Assembly (NCBI RefSeq): GCF_001730305.1
Contig: NZ_MIJY01000005.1
Location: forward strand, 48,853-112,852
Length of the DNA: 64,000 nt
Direction of reading: 5' to 3'
Source: Enterococcus termitis
GTDB lineage: Bacteria > Bacillota > Bacilli > Lactobacillales > Enterococcaceae
The notes below the pieces were generated by a model that made no database searches, was not told the DNA's origin, and saw only the letters and a program-made list of their open reading frames with translations. Positions 25,678 to 34,537 of this stretch are shown piece by piece. The translations under genes were made by a program, and so were the position numbers. Each line of letters opens with the position of its first letter. Position 1 is the first letter of the stretch.

Positions 25678-26113
25678 AGCTTAGTATTCGCTCGTTCTGT
25701 TCGAGCATTTCCATTGTTTGAATTGGCATTTTCGTATGCCCGTCCTCTGCTTCCTTAACCTGGTTCACAGTAGGTTCATTTTTTTCATATTGTACTGGAG
25801 ATTTCTCTCGTAACAACTCAAGTTCTGCGTATTCTTTAGAAATTAATACATCTACAGCTTGTTCGTCTTCTTTGATTTCAGATAGTTCTTTAATTTCTTC
25901 TTCAAATCTTTTTTCTTGTAATTCGACATGATACTCTTCAAGTGCTCTAATCCTAAGTAATATTTTTTCTTGCCAGCCGTGCATTTCATCAATCAATGCA
26001 AACTTGCTTATTTGCTCATCATTTAAAGTTTTCATAGTCCTTAATTTGCGATAAATCTCATTAAATAGCATTTTGTTTCTTTCCATTGTTATTTCTTTTT
26101 TAGATAACTTCAA
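25670..26113 (-). CDS. Small coiled-coil protein upstream of virD4
   Basis: 147 residues from a TTG start, which is the one with a GGGAG ribosome binding site; an internal ATG (MERNKM) lacks one. Almost the whole sequence is charged and helical (about 15-115), typical of a coiled coil. No membrane segment. It overlaps virD4 and may act as a substrate adaptor, as small coiled-coil proteins do for other T4SS. Family unknown. Confidence 0.6.
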   Translation of the reverse strand: MKLSKKEITMERNKMLFNEIYRKLRTMKTLNDEQISKFALIDEMHGWQEKILLRIRALEEYHVELQEKRFEEEIKELSEIKEDEQAVDVLISKEYAELELLREKSPVQYEKNEPTVNQVKEAEDGHTKMPIQTMEMLEQNERILSYE

Positions 26114-26155
26114 TATGAAAAACTCCCTTCTTTACAATAACTCTTTGCTTTGATA

Positions 26156-26563
26156 TTAAGGTTTAAATGGATTGTCAAGGGATAACAGAACACTGCCCTT
26201 GTCTTGACTACAAATTGTGACTGGTACAGCCTGAAATTCTTCAACAGTTTTAATCATAAAATTCTGAAACAGACGGGACGGAATGACTTCGTTCACATCG
26301 TCGAAATATTGACATATGAATTTTTCATCGTCACTAAGTATTCCGACAAATTGGTATGAATGTTCCAGTTTAATGAAAATCTCTCCATTTCCAGTGATAA
26401 ATAGAGTATCTTGATTCACTGTAACTGTATCCACTTTAGCAACAAGATACCAAGTCTGGGTTCTTCTAATTTGAAACTTGTCTTTCGACGTAAAGCACAT
26501 ATCACTTAACTCTCTAGAATCAAGAAAGGATATCTTTGTCCCTTGGAATTCGTTTTTATTCAT
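26156..26563 (-). CDS. Hypothetical beta-rich protein, 135 aa
   Basis: Start taken at the ATG 26561-26563, with AGGAG upstream and a TGATG overlap with the preceding gene. The sequence is mainly beta (WYLVAKVDTVTVNQDTLFITGNGEIFIKLEHSYQFVG) with no signal or membrane segment. I recognise no family. It is between a membrane-anchored coiled-coil protein and the small virD4-adjacent gene, so a cytoplasmic T4SS accessory role is likely but unproved. Confidence 0.6.
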   Translation of the reverse strand: MNKNEFQGTKISFLDSRELSDMCFTSKDKFQIRRTQTWYLVAKVDTVTVNQDTLFITGNGEIFIKLEHSYQFVGILSDDEKFICQYFDDVNEVIPSRLFQNFMIKTVEEFQAVPVTICSQDKGSVLLSLDNPFKP

Positions 26564-27105
26564 CAAAGGTTTTCTCCTGTTCGAAACTTTGAGTGAACTA
26601 AAAGAAGTTCCTTAACCAGTGATTCAGCTTTACTTTTAACTTCTTTCATTTCTAATACTTTAGAGTAGCGATCTTCTTTCTCATTTATTGTATTCAAATG
26701 AATGATTATTGCATCTAGGTTATTAAGATAGACCTCAACACTCTGCTCGTCATTTTCCAATTTTAATTCTTCTTCAAAATGAGAAGTTAACGTATTGATT
26801 TGTCTAACCAAGCCATTTACATAATGCATTTCTTGATACAACACTTGATAATCACGCGATATTTCTTGTACATATCTTGGATTTTCAATTTTATTAAACT
26901 TTTCAACTGACTCTAATATTTCTGATTCAGTTATTTTCTGCTCCAGACGTAGCATCAAGGCTTTTCTAATTTCCTTTTTTCCTTGCTCATTCTCAATATA
27001 ATAATCAAAATGTTTTTTACTCATTTTTTCTTCATATTTGAAGTTATACCACGCATAGAGAACAAAAAAGACAATTATCACTGCAACAAAAAGAAGCATA
27101 CTCAC
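26563..27105 (-). CDS. Membrane-anchored coiled-coil protein, 180 aa
   Basis: One N-terminal membrane segment (about 3-20), then a cytoplasmic-type, highly charged helical domain with heptad pattern through residue 175. No named family. It is the first gene after the terminator at 27118-27149, so it may have its own promoter, and its stop overlaps the start of the next gene. Confidence 0.6.
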   Translation of the reverse strand: MSMLLFVAVIIVFFVLYAWYNFKYEEKMSKKHFDYYIENEQGKKEIRKALMLRLEQKITESEILESVEKFNKIENPRYVQEISRDYQVLYQEMHYVNGLVRQINTLTSHFEEELKLENDEQSVEVYLNNLDAIIIHLNTINEKEDRYSKVLEMKEVKSKAESLVKELLLVHSKFRTGENL

Positions 27106-27117
27106 ACGATCCTTTCT

Positions 27118-27149
27118 ATAAAAAAGAAGATAGCCTTAGACTATCTTCT
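27118..27149 (-). terminator. Terminator after the 750-aa gene
   Basis: GAAGATAG and CTATCTTC pair around a short loop, followed on the minus strand by a run of T. It lies just after the stop of 27157-29409 and divides the T4SS genes into two transcription blocks, probably with some read-through. Confidence 0.75.
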
Positions 27150-27156
27150 AACTAAT

Positions 27157-29409
27157 TCACACCATTGATATTTGACATTCCTCTTCGCATTCTGAATTTG
27201 TTTGTGTCTCTTGAACTTCAATTTCCTGTAACAGTTCAGTAAACTTCAAATCAAATTCTTGGATTTGGTCAGCAGTGGGCTTCATGTATTCTTTTTCTGG
27301 ATCTAAAGCTGCTTGTATAAAACCTGTCTCTTCATGATATGCAGTTGAATCGGCCACCTGATTTCCGTACGGAATTGCATCAACTTTTACGACAAATTCT
27401 CTTCCTTCTACTACATCTAAAACATAATCGTTCACTCGCAACCCTTTACTCTGATCTCTGACCAATTCATCTTTTAGAATTTTCACTATATCATCTCTCC
27501 CAGCAGTTTCATAGTTTACAATAATATCTTCATACACATGCATTTCTTCATTTGATTTATCAATCTTTTTCAATGCCTCAGCAAAACTTTTCACTTCAAC
27601 TGTTGGTTCTGGATCTCCATGAGAAAATGAATCCCCTATTGAAAGAAATTTATCAGTAAATTTTTGATCAAAAGGATAGTTTAATGTTTTTTCGGCTTCC
27701 TCTTCAGTTAAATTATGAATCCTACCTAAAATTTCTGAACCTTTTCCTGTTTCCGCCAGGAATAAGTTCTTAATTTCAACAGTATTACCTGTCTCTTTAA
27801 ATTTATTCCCTTGAAGAGTCATTTTATAACTACCCCCTAGCGAATAAACAGTAGGCGTTTTTATTGATTCTTTCCCTTCTGCTTCTCGTTCACCAAGTTT
27901 TTTTATTGCGTCTTCATATGCATGTTCATCAACATTCGTCACAATAAATCTAACTTCTTTCCGTTCCTCATCCGTTAACTTTTTATCCAAATCCTGAATA
28001 TTCTGTTTGGTTTTCTCTGATAATTCACCTCTTTTATCAATTTCTTCCATAATTGATTCGTTTTCCTTTTCGAAAGAAGTTATACTTTGTTGCTGGCTTT
28101 CAGAATAATTCATTAGCTCATCGTTTTCATATAATGCTTCTGATAAATTTGAAATCGTGTCCTGTAAAGAAATGAGCATATATCGTTGTTGTAAATATTC
28201 CCTTTGCTCAGAAGTTAACTGACTTAACGTATTTACCAGAGATTCTTGATTTTCCAGCTGAAGTTTTTTCCCTTCTTGAATAACTTCTGAAAAGTTATCC
28301 ATATGGATCTTACCTGGTTCAGCACCATGAATACTTGTTGATACATATTCATGATAAATTGCTTTCAGTCTTTCTACTTGATCAACACTTAAATGATTTT
28401 GTTGTACTGCTAATAAGTCACGTTGCTCATTGGATCTGCCTTCTACAGTATCAGAATACGCATTCATTAACTCTTCTCGAAAGAATTCGTTAAACGTATC
28501 TAAATATGTTTGTTCTTCTTTTGATAATGAATCATAAATCGCAATAAATTGATCTTTTTTCTCCTTGTTTTCTTGAAGAACAATTGACTGTTTTGGAAAT
28601 TTTAAATAGTCTTTCAATCGATCTACTTCTTTAAAAATTGGGTTTACATCAAAATCAAAGGGTGTAAATCGGCTGACTTCCGTCTTATATTCATTTATAG
28701 ATTCATCAACAAAATCATTGATTTTCTTTAAGGTATCAGAAGAAAACGCCGTTTTAATCGATTCTGCTTCATTTAAATATTGAATGTCGCCTGTTTTATG
28801 AAAAGAATTTTGATTCGATAAGTAAGCCATCACGTCCCTATCTGGGTACTCTTTCGTTGTAGGCAATTTATAAAAATCGCCTTCTCTTTCGTCAAATCTG
28901 TACTCAGTATCCAAAATGAATACTTCCCACCGCTCTGGATCAAGAGCTTCAGTCAGAGAAGGAAACACTTGATTTTTCATATAATCTGCTGTCTTCATGT
29001 TTGACAAATCAAGCGCATATTCCCGATATTCATGGTACGTATACTCAAAATTATCAAGTGTTAATTTTTCAATACAAGCTTGAATTTTTTCATTGTAGCT
29101 CTCATTGATTGATTGAACCATATCTCGTAATAATGGCTCTTCCATTCTTGAAGGAGCTGTTAATTCAATAGGTGTGTGTAGATACAATTCTTGCTGTGTT
29201 TCTACACCAATCAATGCACCTCTTAAAGATTCAATATATCGTTCATTGTCCCTAATCTCTTCCCTCCTAAAAAAACGACGGAAAATGTTTCGTTTCAAAT
29301 ATTTCTGCACATTTTCAGATTTATCTAATTGTTGATTCCCAACTTTAGTATATTTTTTTAGCCATTCTTTTTGAATATCCTGAACATTGATCGTATATTT
29401 GCTGCTCAT
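27157..29409 (-). CDS. Large unknown cytoplasmic protein, 750 aa
   Basis: No family is recognised. It is acidic, has no membrane segment, and is mostly helical with coiled-coil stretches at about 280-530 rich in Glu and Gln. The C-terminal 200 residues change to a mixed alpha/beta domain (VYSLGGSYKMTLQGNKFK, then VEIKNLFLAETGKGSEILGRI and GLRVNDYVLDVVEG). That kind of module is also seen in large proteins of conjugative and phage-like elements. Start overlaps the stop of the membrane gene upstream. It may be a DNA-processing or regulatory partner; unknown. Confidence 0.6.
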   Translation of the reverse strand: MSSKYTINVQDIQKEWLKKYTKVGNQQLDKSENVQKYLKRNIFRRFFRREEIRDNERYIESLRGALIGVETQQELYLHTPIELTAPSRMEEPLLRDMVQSINESYNEKIQACIEKLTLDNFEYTYHEYREYALDLSNMKTADYMKNQVFPSLTEALDPERWEVFILDTEYRFDEREGDFYKLPTTKEYPDRDVMAYLSNQNSFHKTGDIQYLNEAESIKTAFSSDTLKKINDFVDESINEYKTEVSRFTPFDFDVNPIFKEVDRLKDYLKFPKQSIVLQENKEKKDQFIAIYDSLSKEEQTYLDTFNEFFREELMNAYSDTVEGRSNEQRDLLAVQQNHLSVDQVERLKAIYHEYVSTSIHGAEPGKIHMDNFSEVIQEGKKLQLENQESLVNTLSQLTSEQREYLQQRYMLISLQDTISNLSEALYENDELMNYSESQQQSITSFEKENESIMEEIDKRGELSEKTKQNIQDLDKKLTDEERKEVRFIVTNVDEHAYEDAIKKLGEREAEGKESIKTPTVYSLGGSYKMTLQGNKFKETGNTVEIKNLFLAETGKGSEILGRIHNLTEEEAEKTLNYPFDQKFTDKFLSIGDSFSHGDPEPTVEVKSFAEALKKIDKSNEEMHVYEDIIVNYETAGRDDIVKILKDELVRDQSKGLRVNDYVLDVVEGREFVVKVDAIPYGNQVADSTAYHEETGFIQAALDPEKEYMKPTADQIQEFDLKFTELLQEIEVQETQTNSECEEECQISMV

Positions 29410-30503
29410 TATTTATCCTCCGTTCTAACTAAAGTGTCCGGTGCATTTGCAGCTGCCCTCAGAACTCCCGAAACAGTCTGACTGAACATATGAAAAGTTA
29501 CTTTAAATGGGGAATATCTCAAAGATAAAGTAACAGTTTGGTCTTTCTCTGTTTCAGGTTCAGTAGTCATATCCTTAATAATCTGTTTCTGGAACCTCAC
29601 ATTTCCATAGTGAGTTTCTTCTAAAGAGTACAATTGAAGAAGTGACTGCCACTTTTCAGAAATTACTAATAAAGAATTAAGTTGCTCTTGAGTTAATCTT
29701 TGGCCACTTAAAGGTTTTAACTCATAAACAGCTTCTCGGAAAATTCTTTTGTACAGATATATACTCAATGATAGAAAAAATATTGAAATAAGCTTCACAA
29801 AGAATTCTTCATACAAACTGTTGGGAATTGAAGTAGCTGTTACTAAATCATACGTTTTAGGGTTGAACGCTTGATAATAGAACATTGCCAGATATGAAAA
29901 AAAACAGTAACCAAATCGCTTGGTATGTTTCCATTCCCCATGTTGAGCTAAAGACACTCTTTCTATGCAAGCAAGAATCAAATAAACCATTATCATTAAT
30001 GTTATGAACATCTCAACTTCTTTTAATAACACAGGAAAAAAAGACTCCATCGTCTCTGAAATAGCCTTTGATTGGAAAATTCCTTGTTTAATAAACGCTA
30101 AAACTAAAACCCATGCACTTGCTTTCAACATACACTGAATAATAAAACGATCAATTACCACCACATTGAACATTTGAATAAGCCAAAAACTAATTGTTTT
30201 AATGTTTGCAGTGAATGGTCTCCATGAATTGATAATAAATCTTTGTTTGACCTCATGATAGACGATAGTTATTTCATCCTTATTCTTAATTAACTCTTTT
30301 GAAAACTTTTCTGCTAGATAAACGTTTCCAATTGACAGTGCTAGTTTCCCTACAAACCAAAGTTTCTCAAAAATCAAATGGATATTGGCTTGCTTTAACT
30401 CTTTATCAACAAATCTACAGAAAAAAATCAACAAGACGAACGTGAATGCTATTTCTAAGATTGTAGTGACCAACACAAAATACTCAAACTTATTACGTTT
30501 CAT
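29409..30503 (-). CDS. Polytopic membrane protein of the transfer locus
   Basis: Start chosen at the ATG 30501-30503, with GAAAGGAG upstream, rather than the TTG further out. 364 residues with about six membrane segments (first at about 8-30; others near 100-130, 140-165, 175-195 and 220-260) and a cytoplasmic C-terminal domain. No family recognised. Its position in the T4SS operon and its size suggest a second inner-membrane channel or assembly component. Confidence 0.6.
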   Translation of the reverse strand: MKRNKFEYFVLVTTILEIAFTFVLLIFFCRFVDKELKQANIHLIFEKLWFVGKLALSIGNVYLAEKFSKELIKNKDEITIVYHEVKQRFIINSWRPFTANIKTISFWLIQMFNVVVIDRFIIQCMLKASAWVLVLAFIKQGIFQSKAISETMESFFPVLLKEVEMFITLMIMVYLILACIERVSLAQHGEWKHTKRFGYCFFSYLAMFYYQAFNPKTYDLVTATSIPNSLYEEFFVKLISIFFLSLSIYLYKRIFREAVYELKPLSGQRLTQEQLNSLLVISEKWQSLLQLYSLEETHYGNVRFQKQIIKDMTTEPETEKDQTVTLSLRYSPFKVTFHMFSQTVSGVLRAAANAPDTLVRTEDK

Positions 30504-30522
30504 TAAATATCTCCTTTCATAC

Positions 30523-30555
30523 AAAAGGACTTCCTTTTGGGTAAGAAGTCCTTTT
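30523..30555 (-). terminator. Hairpin between membrane gene and Ig-repeat gene
   Basis: AAAAGGACTTC and GAAGTCCTTTT form a perfect 11-base stem with an 11-base loop after the stop of the gene at 30576. The tail on the minus strand has only the TTTT of the stem, so it may attenuate transcription rather than stop it. Confidence 0.6.
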
Positions 30556-30575
30556 AGTATACATATTTTAATTGT

Positions 30576-32432
30576 TTACTCGCTTTTTTCATTTAGAGGA
30601 GCTTGTATTGATTCATTTTCTTTTGAGATAGCGGTCTCTGCATCCGATTCCTTAGAAGCTTTTTTGGAAGATACCGTAGTATCCTGTTTAATATGTTCAT
30701 CTAAAGGTTTCACTACATCTGGTTTCATAACTAGGCTAGAGATAGTGTTAATGAATGAATCCATTTTTGTTACTGTAGCCTTAACTGTAACCTTTCTAGT
30801 GTATATTTCTGATTGTTGACCATGACTATCTTTGACTTGATACGTTAAGATATATTCTCCTTCTTTAGTTGTATCCACCACTCCTGTTATTACAATTTCT
30901 GAAGCTGGAATTATTCCATCTTCGGTATCTGTAACCGAAATTTCAGCTAATGGATCAAATGACACATTTAATTCAACTTCTGTATCTAATACTCCATGAA
31001 TGACTGGCCTGTCTCCTAGGATCGTGATTTTAATCTCTTTTCTCGTTTCCTTACCCATACTATCGATTGCGATGTAAGTCAATGGATAAATACCAGGTAC
31101 TTCTACATCAATTTCTGAAAATTGTTGCTGATCCAGCTTAACATCTACAGAAAGTCCAAGTTTATCGTCCTCTCTATCGAGTGCGTTTACACTTGATAAA
31201 AGAAGTTGTTCTGTTAAAATAGTTCCCACAGAGAATTCAAGATCTTCTACACCATTCAATACAGGACCTTCATTCTCTACGGTAACAATACGTTTACTAA
31301 ACTCAGATTCTTTACCGAACCGGTCAGTGACTTTATAAGTAACGTAATATGTTCCTTCAGTTGTCACATCAACCGTATTTTCGATTACATTTTCTTCTGT
31401 TAAATCAATTTTTTCACCATTAAACGCAATTGCGGTGACTCCTGTTAATGGGTCAAAGTTTTGATTAATTTCATGAGAAATTTCCGGTGCATAAATCGTT
31501 GGTGCTTCATTGATTACTCTAACTGTTAACGTGATAGTTGTAGTAACACCATAACTGTTGGTAACAGCATAATCAGCGCTGTAAACACCTTCTTTTTCAT
31601 TATTAATAGTTGAGCTTATCAATTCAACATTTACTGTTAAATCGCCATCCAGTTCATCAAATGCTTGTACATAATTCTTAAAATTGAATTCATTACCAAT
31701 AACTAGCTCAACTTCATTAGAAGTTAAATTAATCACTGGCTTAGACGCCACGAATACTGGAACAGTTGCAACTGCTGTTTCTCCATATTTATTGGTTGCA
31801 ACAACAATAAAGCTTTGAGAACCTACAGCATTCAAATTTAAATCACTTGTATCAACAAAAATCTGCACATTTGGATCTAAAGTGTCTTCAACAGAAAAAT
31901 ATGCATAGGGATCAAAGTTTTGACCTTTTACTATTACAATTCCATCTTGAAAATGAATAACTGGGGTACTTTTAACAGCTGGCGGAATAATTGGTTCAAT
32001 CGGTACTTCCGGTTTTTTAACTGGATCTGGATTTTTCGTTCCTGTTACAGTTGGAGTAAAAACTGGCAGAGAAGTAGCCGCTTTTTCTTCTTTTTGTTGA
32101 TTGATCACCCTGGCTACTGTTTGCAATTCCCTAGGAGATAATGAAGAACTATTAGATATGCCCGTTCTTGGAAAATCAGTCTTTGGCACTACGCCATATT
32201 TATCATAAGTTTTCTGAACGGAGTCTTTCTTTTCTTTTTCCCCTTGCTTCGCTTTCGGTTTAGATTCTTTAGAGTCATTATTCTCTATTGTTTTGGTGAT
32301 TTTTGGGTTAGGAGCTTCAGTATCCAATAGCAGGTTACTAGCAATAACTCCTGTTGCTAGCAAGGTACCAAATAGAAGCAACCCAATTCCTGTGTATAGT
32401 TTCTTTTTACTGATTTTCTTTTCCTGATTCAT
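30576..32432 (-). CDS. Membrane-anchored protein with Ig-like (DUF5011-type) repeats
   Basis: 618 residues. One N-terminal membrane segment (about 13-31) is followed by a charged linker and Pro-rich segment (to about 155). About five immunoglobulin-like repeats follow (about 155-560), each ending in a variant of the Y.V.D..G.......VTV pattern (TYKVTDRFGKESEFSKRI, TYQVKDSHGQQSEIYTRK). The last 60 residues are S/E-rich. No LPXTG sorting signal is present, so it is held only by the N-terminal anchor. Bacterial Ig-like repeats act as stalks or in cell contact. In a T4SS operon it may span the wall. It overlaps the next upstream gene by 26 bases. Confidence 0.75.
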   Translation of the reverse strand: MNQEKKISKKKLYTGIGLLLFGTLLATGVIASNLLLDTEAPNPKITKTIENNDSKESKPKAKQGEKEKKDSVQKTYDKYGVVPKTDFPRTGISNSSSLSPRELQTVARVINQQKEEKAATSLPVFTPTVTGTKNPDPVKKPEVPIEPIIPPAVKSTPVIHFQDGIVIVKGQNFDPYAYFSVEDTLDPNVQIFVDTSDLNLNAVGSQSFIVVATNKYGETAVATVPVFVASKPVINLTSNEVELVIGNEFNFKNYVQAFDELDGDLTVNVELISSTINNEKEGVYSADYAVTNSYGVTTTITLTVRVINEAPTIYAPEISHEINQNFDPLTGVTAIAFNGEKIDLTEENVIENTVDVTTEGTYYVTYKVTDRFGKESEFSKRIVTVENEGPVLNGVEDLEFSVGTILTEQLLLSSVNALDREDDKLGLSVDVKLDQQQFSEIDVEVPGIYPLTYIAIDSMGKETRKEIKITILGDRPVIHGVLDTEVELNVSFDPLAEISVTDTEDGIIPASEIVITGVVDTTKEGEYILTYQVKDSHGQQSEIYTRKVTVKATVTKMDSFINTISSLVMKPDVVKPLDEHIKQDTTVSSKKASKESDAETAISKENESIQAPLNEKSE

Positions 32433-33537
32433 TTGGTAAAAGTTCCTTTCCTAAATTTTCTAGCTTATTCAGCCATATTTTTTGATTTTCAACATCTTTT
32501 TCTTTCTTGTAGTGTTCAATCATTTCTCGACAAAGTTTAGCTGTATCAATCAATTCTCCTAAATCAGAATCCTTCAATTTTTTTTGAATTTCCTCTGCTT
32601 CAGACAAATTACTTTCTTGTATCGCTTGTATCGCTTTTACTTTGTAAGAATATGAAAGTTCTCGATCAATAACATCGCTTTTAAGCTTTTTATTTAGTAT
32701 TTCAGCTTCCGATAACTTCCCTAACTCAATATACGCATGAGCAAGCATTATTTGCCTATCTTCAGATAAATCTGTTAAAGGTGATTCAACTACTTTATCC
32801 CATTTTTTTTCATAAAAAGCGAGTTCAAAAGCACCTACGTCCGTTGGGTATTCTTTTTGGAAGTCCTTCAATTCAGAAAATAGGTTCTCTTCGGTTAAAT
32901 ACGAAACAATTTCTTTCTTCTTATCAGGATACTCATTACAGGCTTCAATAAAGTTTCCCTTGTCTAGCAAATCATCAAATCTATTTTTTACTACCACTGC
33001 TTCTCTATCTTGTGCAGACGAAAAATAGAACTTAACTCCGACAAAAAAAGCAACAAGCATAAATGAACTACAAATTCCGACCAACACAATTTTTTTATTT
33101 ACCGGAAAGAAAAAATTAATGTTCTTCTTTTTAAGTACTTTTTTTTCGTTGCTCTTCTCTGGAACAATTTCTTCTAATACCTCACTTGCTTTTTCCTCAA
33201 TAGGTGGTGAAAAGCTTGTTTGAGTGAGAACTTGTCCTTTTACTTTTTCAAGACTTCTATCTAATTGATCTAGAAGTCTTTGCCCAGTTCTTTTTTTAAT
33301 TTGATTATTAGTCATTCGATCATGTATCTTAGAAGAGATATCTTCATGAACAGATAGCTGATCAATCTTAATAAATTTTCCTTTATAAATATCTTTACTA
33401 TTTTTGCTTAATAAAAATACAACAAACTGATTTTCTTTCAATTCATTGCTAAGTAACTCAAATTCTGGATATAGGTACTTTGTTTTTGTTAATCTAGGAG
33501 CATTAGTCTCTAGAACAGTCACCTCAATTATGGCCAT
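32407..33537 (-). CDS. Bitopic membrane protein with TPR-like extracellular domain
   Basis: Start at the ATG of MAIIEVTVLE (33535-33537), with AAGGTGG close by. Cytoplasmic residues about 1-145 begin with a small beta-rich domain. One membrane segment follows (about 150-172), then a helical-repeat domain (YIELGKLSEAEILNKKL, SNLSEAEEIQKKL). The layout of a cytoplasmic domain, one membrane span and extracellular helical repeats is reminiscent of YukC/EssB of type VII secretion, but I cannot claim homology from inspection. It sits between the pilin-like gene and the Ig-repeat gene, which fits an assembly or scaffold role. Confidence 0.6.
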   Translation of the reverse strand: MAIIEVTVLETNAPRLTKTKYLYPEFELLSNELKENQFVVFLLSKNSKDIYKGKFIKIDQLSVHEDISSKIHDRMTNNQIKKRTGQRLLDQLDRSLEKVKGQVLTQTSFSPPIEEKASEVLEEIVPEKSNEKKVLKKKNINFFFPVNKKIVLVGICSSFMLVAFFVGVKFYFSSAQDREAVVVKNRFDDLLDKGNFIEACNEYPDKKKEIVSYLTEENLFSELKDFQKEYPTDVGAFELAFYEKKWDKVVESPLTDLSEDRQIMLAHAYIELGKLSEAEILNKKLKSDVIDRELSYSYKVKAIQAIQESNLSEAEEIQKKLKDSDLGELIDTAKLCREMIEHYKKEKDVENQKIWLNKLENLGKELLPNESGKENQ

Positions 33538-33560
33538 CACCACCTTCTATTTACTGTGTC

Positions 33561-33941
33561 TTAATTTCCCAATGATTGAATGAAGCTGACAATTGCACCT
33601 ACAATGGAGATACCAAATAGTGACGCACATACTCTAAAAATGATACTTTTAGCTTTTTGAGATATTTCTTGATTTGGAATCATATTGAATAGAAAAGCCC
33701 CAACTAAAACTGCAGTAGCCACCCCAGCTGAAATGTTGGTGACTAAACTGGTGATATCTTTGGTGCCCTTATTAATTGATGTTTTAATTTGCTCTTGATT
33801 CGCAGCCATCACAGTATCTGGTAAAATCATTAATACTCCAACTGCCAAAAAAAATACAGTTGCTACTACAAAAATATTTTTGAACACACCAATTCTTTTT
33901 TTTCTCCGTTGTAATTTTTCTAAACTAGTTAGTTCCACCAT
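33561..33941 (-). CDS. VirB2/TrbC-like pilin candidate
   Basis: 126 residues. A basic N-terminus and a signal-like segment ending near VMAANQ (about residue 48) are followed by two hydrophobic segments (about 65-88 and 100-122) joined by a short polar loop with a basic residue. This is the standard VirB2/TrbC pattern in Gram-positive T4SS. GGGGGG precedes the ATG. The protein would form the channel or a short pilus-like conduit. The N-terminus overlaps the preceding 68-aa gene by 17 bases. Confidence 0.72.
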   Translation of the reverse strand: MVELTSLEKLQRRKKRIGVFKNIFVVATVFFLAVGVLMILPDTVMAANQEQIKTSINKGTKDITSLVTNISAGVATAVLVGAFLFNMIPNQEISQKAKSIIFRVCASLFGISIVGAIVSFIQSLGN

Positions 33942-34131
33942 TATTATTCCCCCCTTGTGGCTTATTATTTTTTTCTTTAGAAGCCCTAAGGCTATTAAGA
34001 ATTATTTTTTGATTCTCTGAGATAATTTGGTTATGCCAGGCAGTCATTTCTGCTTCATAATCTTTTCCTAGGGATTCCAAAATAGCTATTGCTAGCTCCT
34101 TAGTTTCCCTCTGTTTTGTTGTTAATCCCAT
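33925..34131 (-). CDS. Small helical protein, 68 aa, with Gly/Asn tail
   Basis: A hydrophilic helix (about 5-45) is followed by a Gly/Asn-rich tail. No family and no membrane segment. Tight overlap with the pilin gene downstream suggests translational coupling. A pilin chaperone or small regulatory role is possible, with little support. Confidence 0.5.
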   Translation of the reverse strand: MGLTTKQRETKELAIAILESLGKDYEAEMTAWHNQIISENQKIILNSLRASKEKNNKPQGGNNNGGTN

Positions 34132-34172
34132 CGTCTTTTTCCTTTCTACAAACGCAAAAAAGAAGAGCAGTT

Positions 34173-34511
34173 TTAAATCCCTAAACTAACTTCTTCTCTG
34201 TTTTGATTGTTAATACAACTTTCTTGCTTTTCTTTAGAGGACAATTGATAGTATTCTTTTTCTACTAGAGAATTAATCATCTCCTCATCACAACGGGTCG
34301 ATTCCCACTTCTCAATTTGTTCCGTTGTATCTAGATCTTCAAATATTTCTAATTCTGTCAATGCACTAACTCTCATATCCATTTTGTCAAAAGCTGACGA
34401 TTTTTGATCAAACTGAACGATTTTTGATCTTTCAGCATACGTCAACCGTTCTCCTTTGACAAAACTCTTATATTGCTCTTTTGCTTGTTCTTGATCTACC
34501 ATGATTTTCAC
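34173..34511 (-). CDS. Small acidic hypothetical protein, 112 aa
   Basis: A soluble, charged, mostly helical protein without recognisable family: KSFVKGERLTYAERSKIVQF, then a MDMRVSALTELE segment, and a polar tail. A GGGGGTGA ribosome binding site precedes the ATG. Located between the SprT-like gene and the 68-aa gene. Function unknown. Confidence 0.55.
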   Translation of the reverse strand: MKIMVDQEQAKEQYKSFVKGERLTYAERSKIVQFDQKSSAFDKMDMRVSALTELEIFEDLDTTEQIEKWESTRCDEEMINSLVEKEYYQLSSKEKQESCINNQNREEVSLGI

Positions 34512-34537
34512 CCCCTCTCTATATAGAGTGAAATCAT

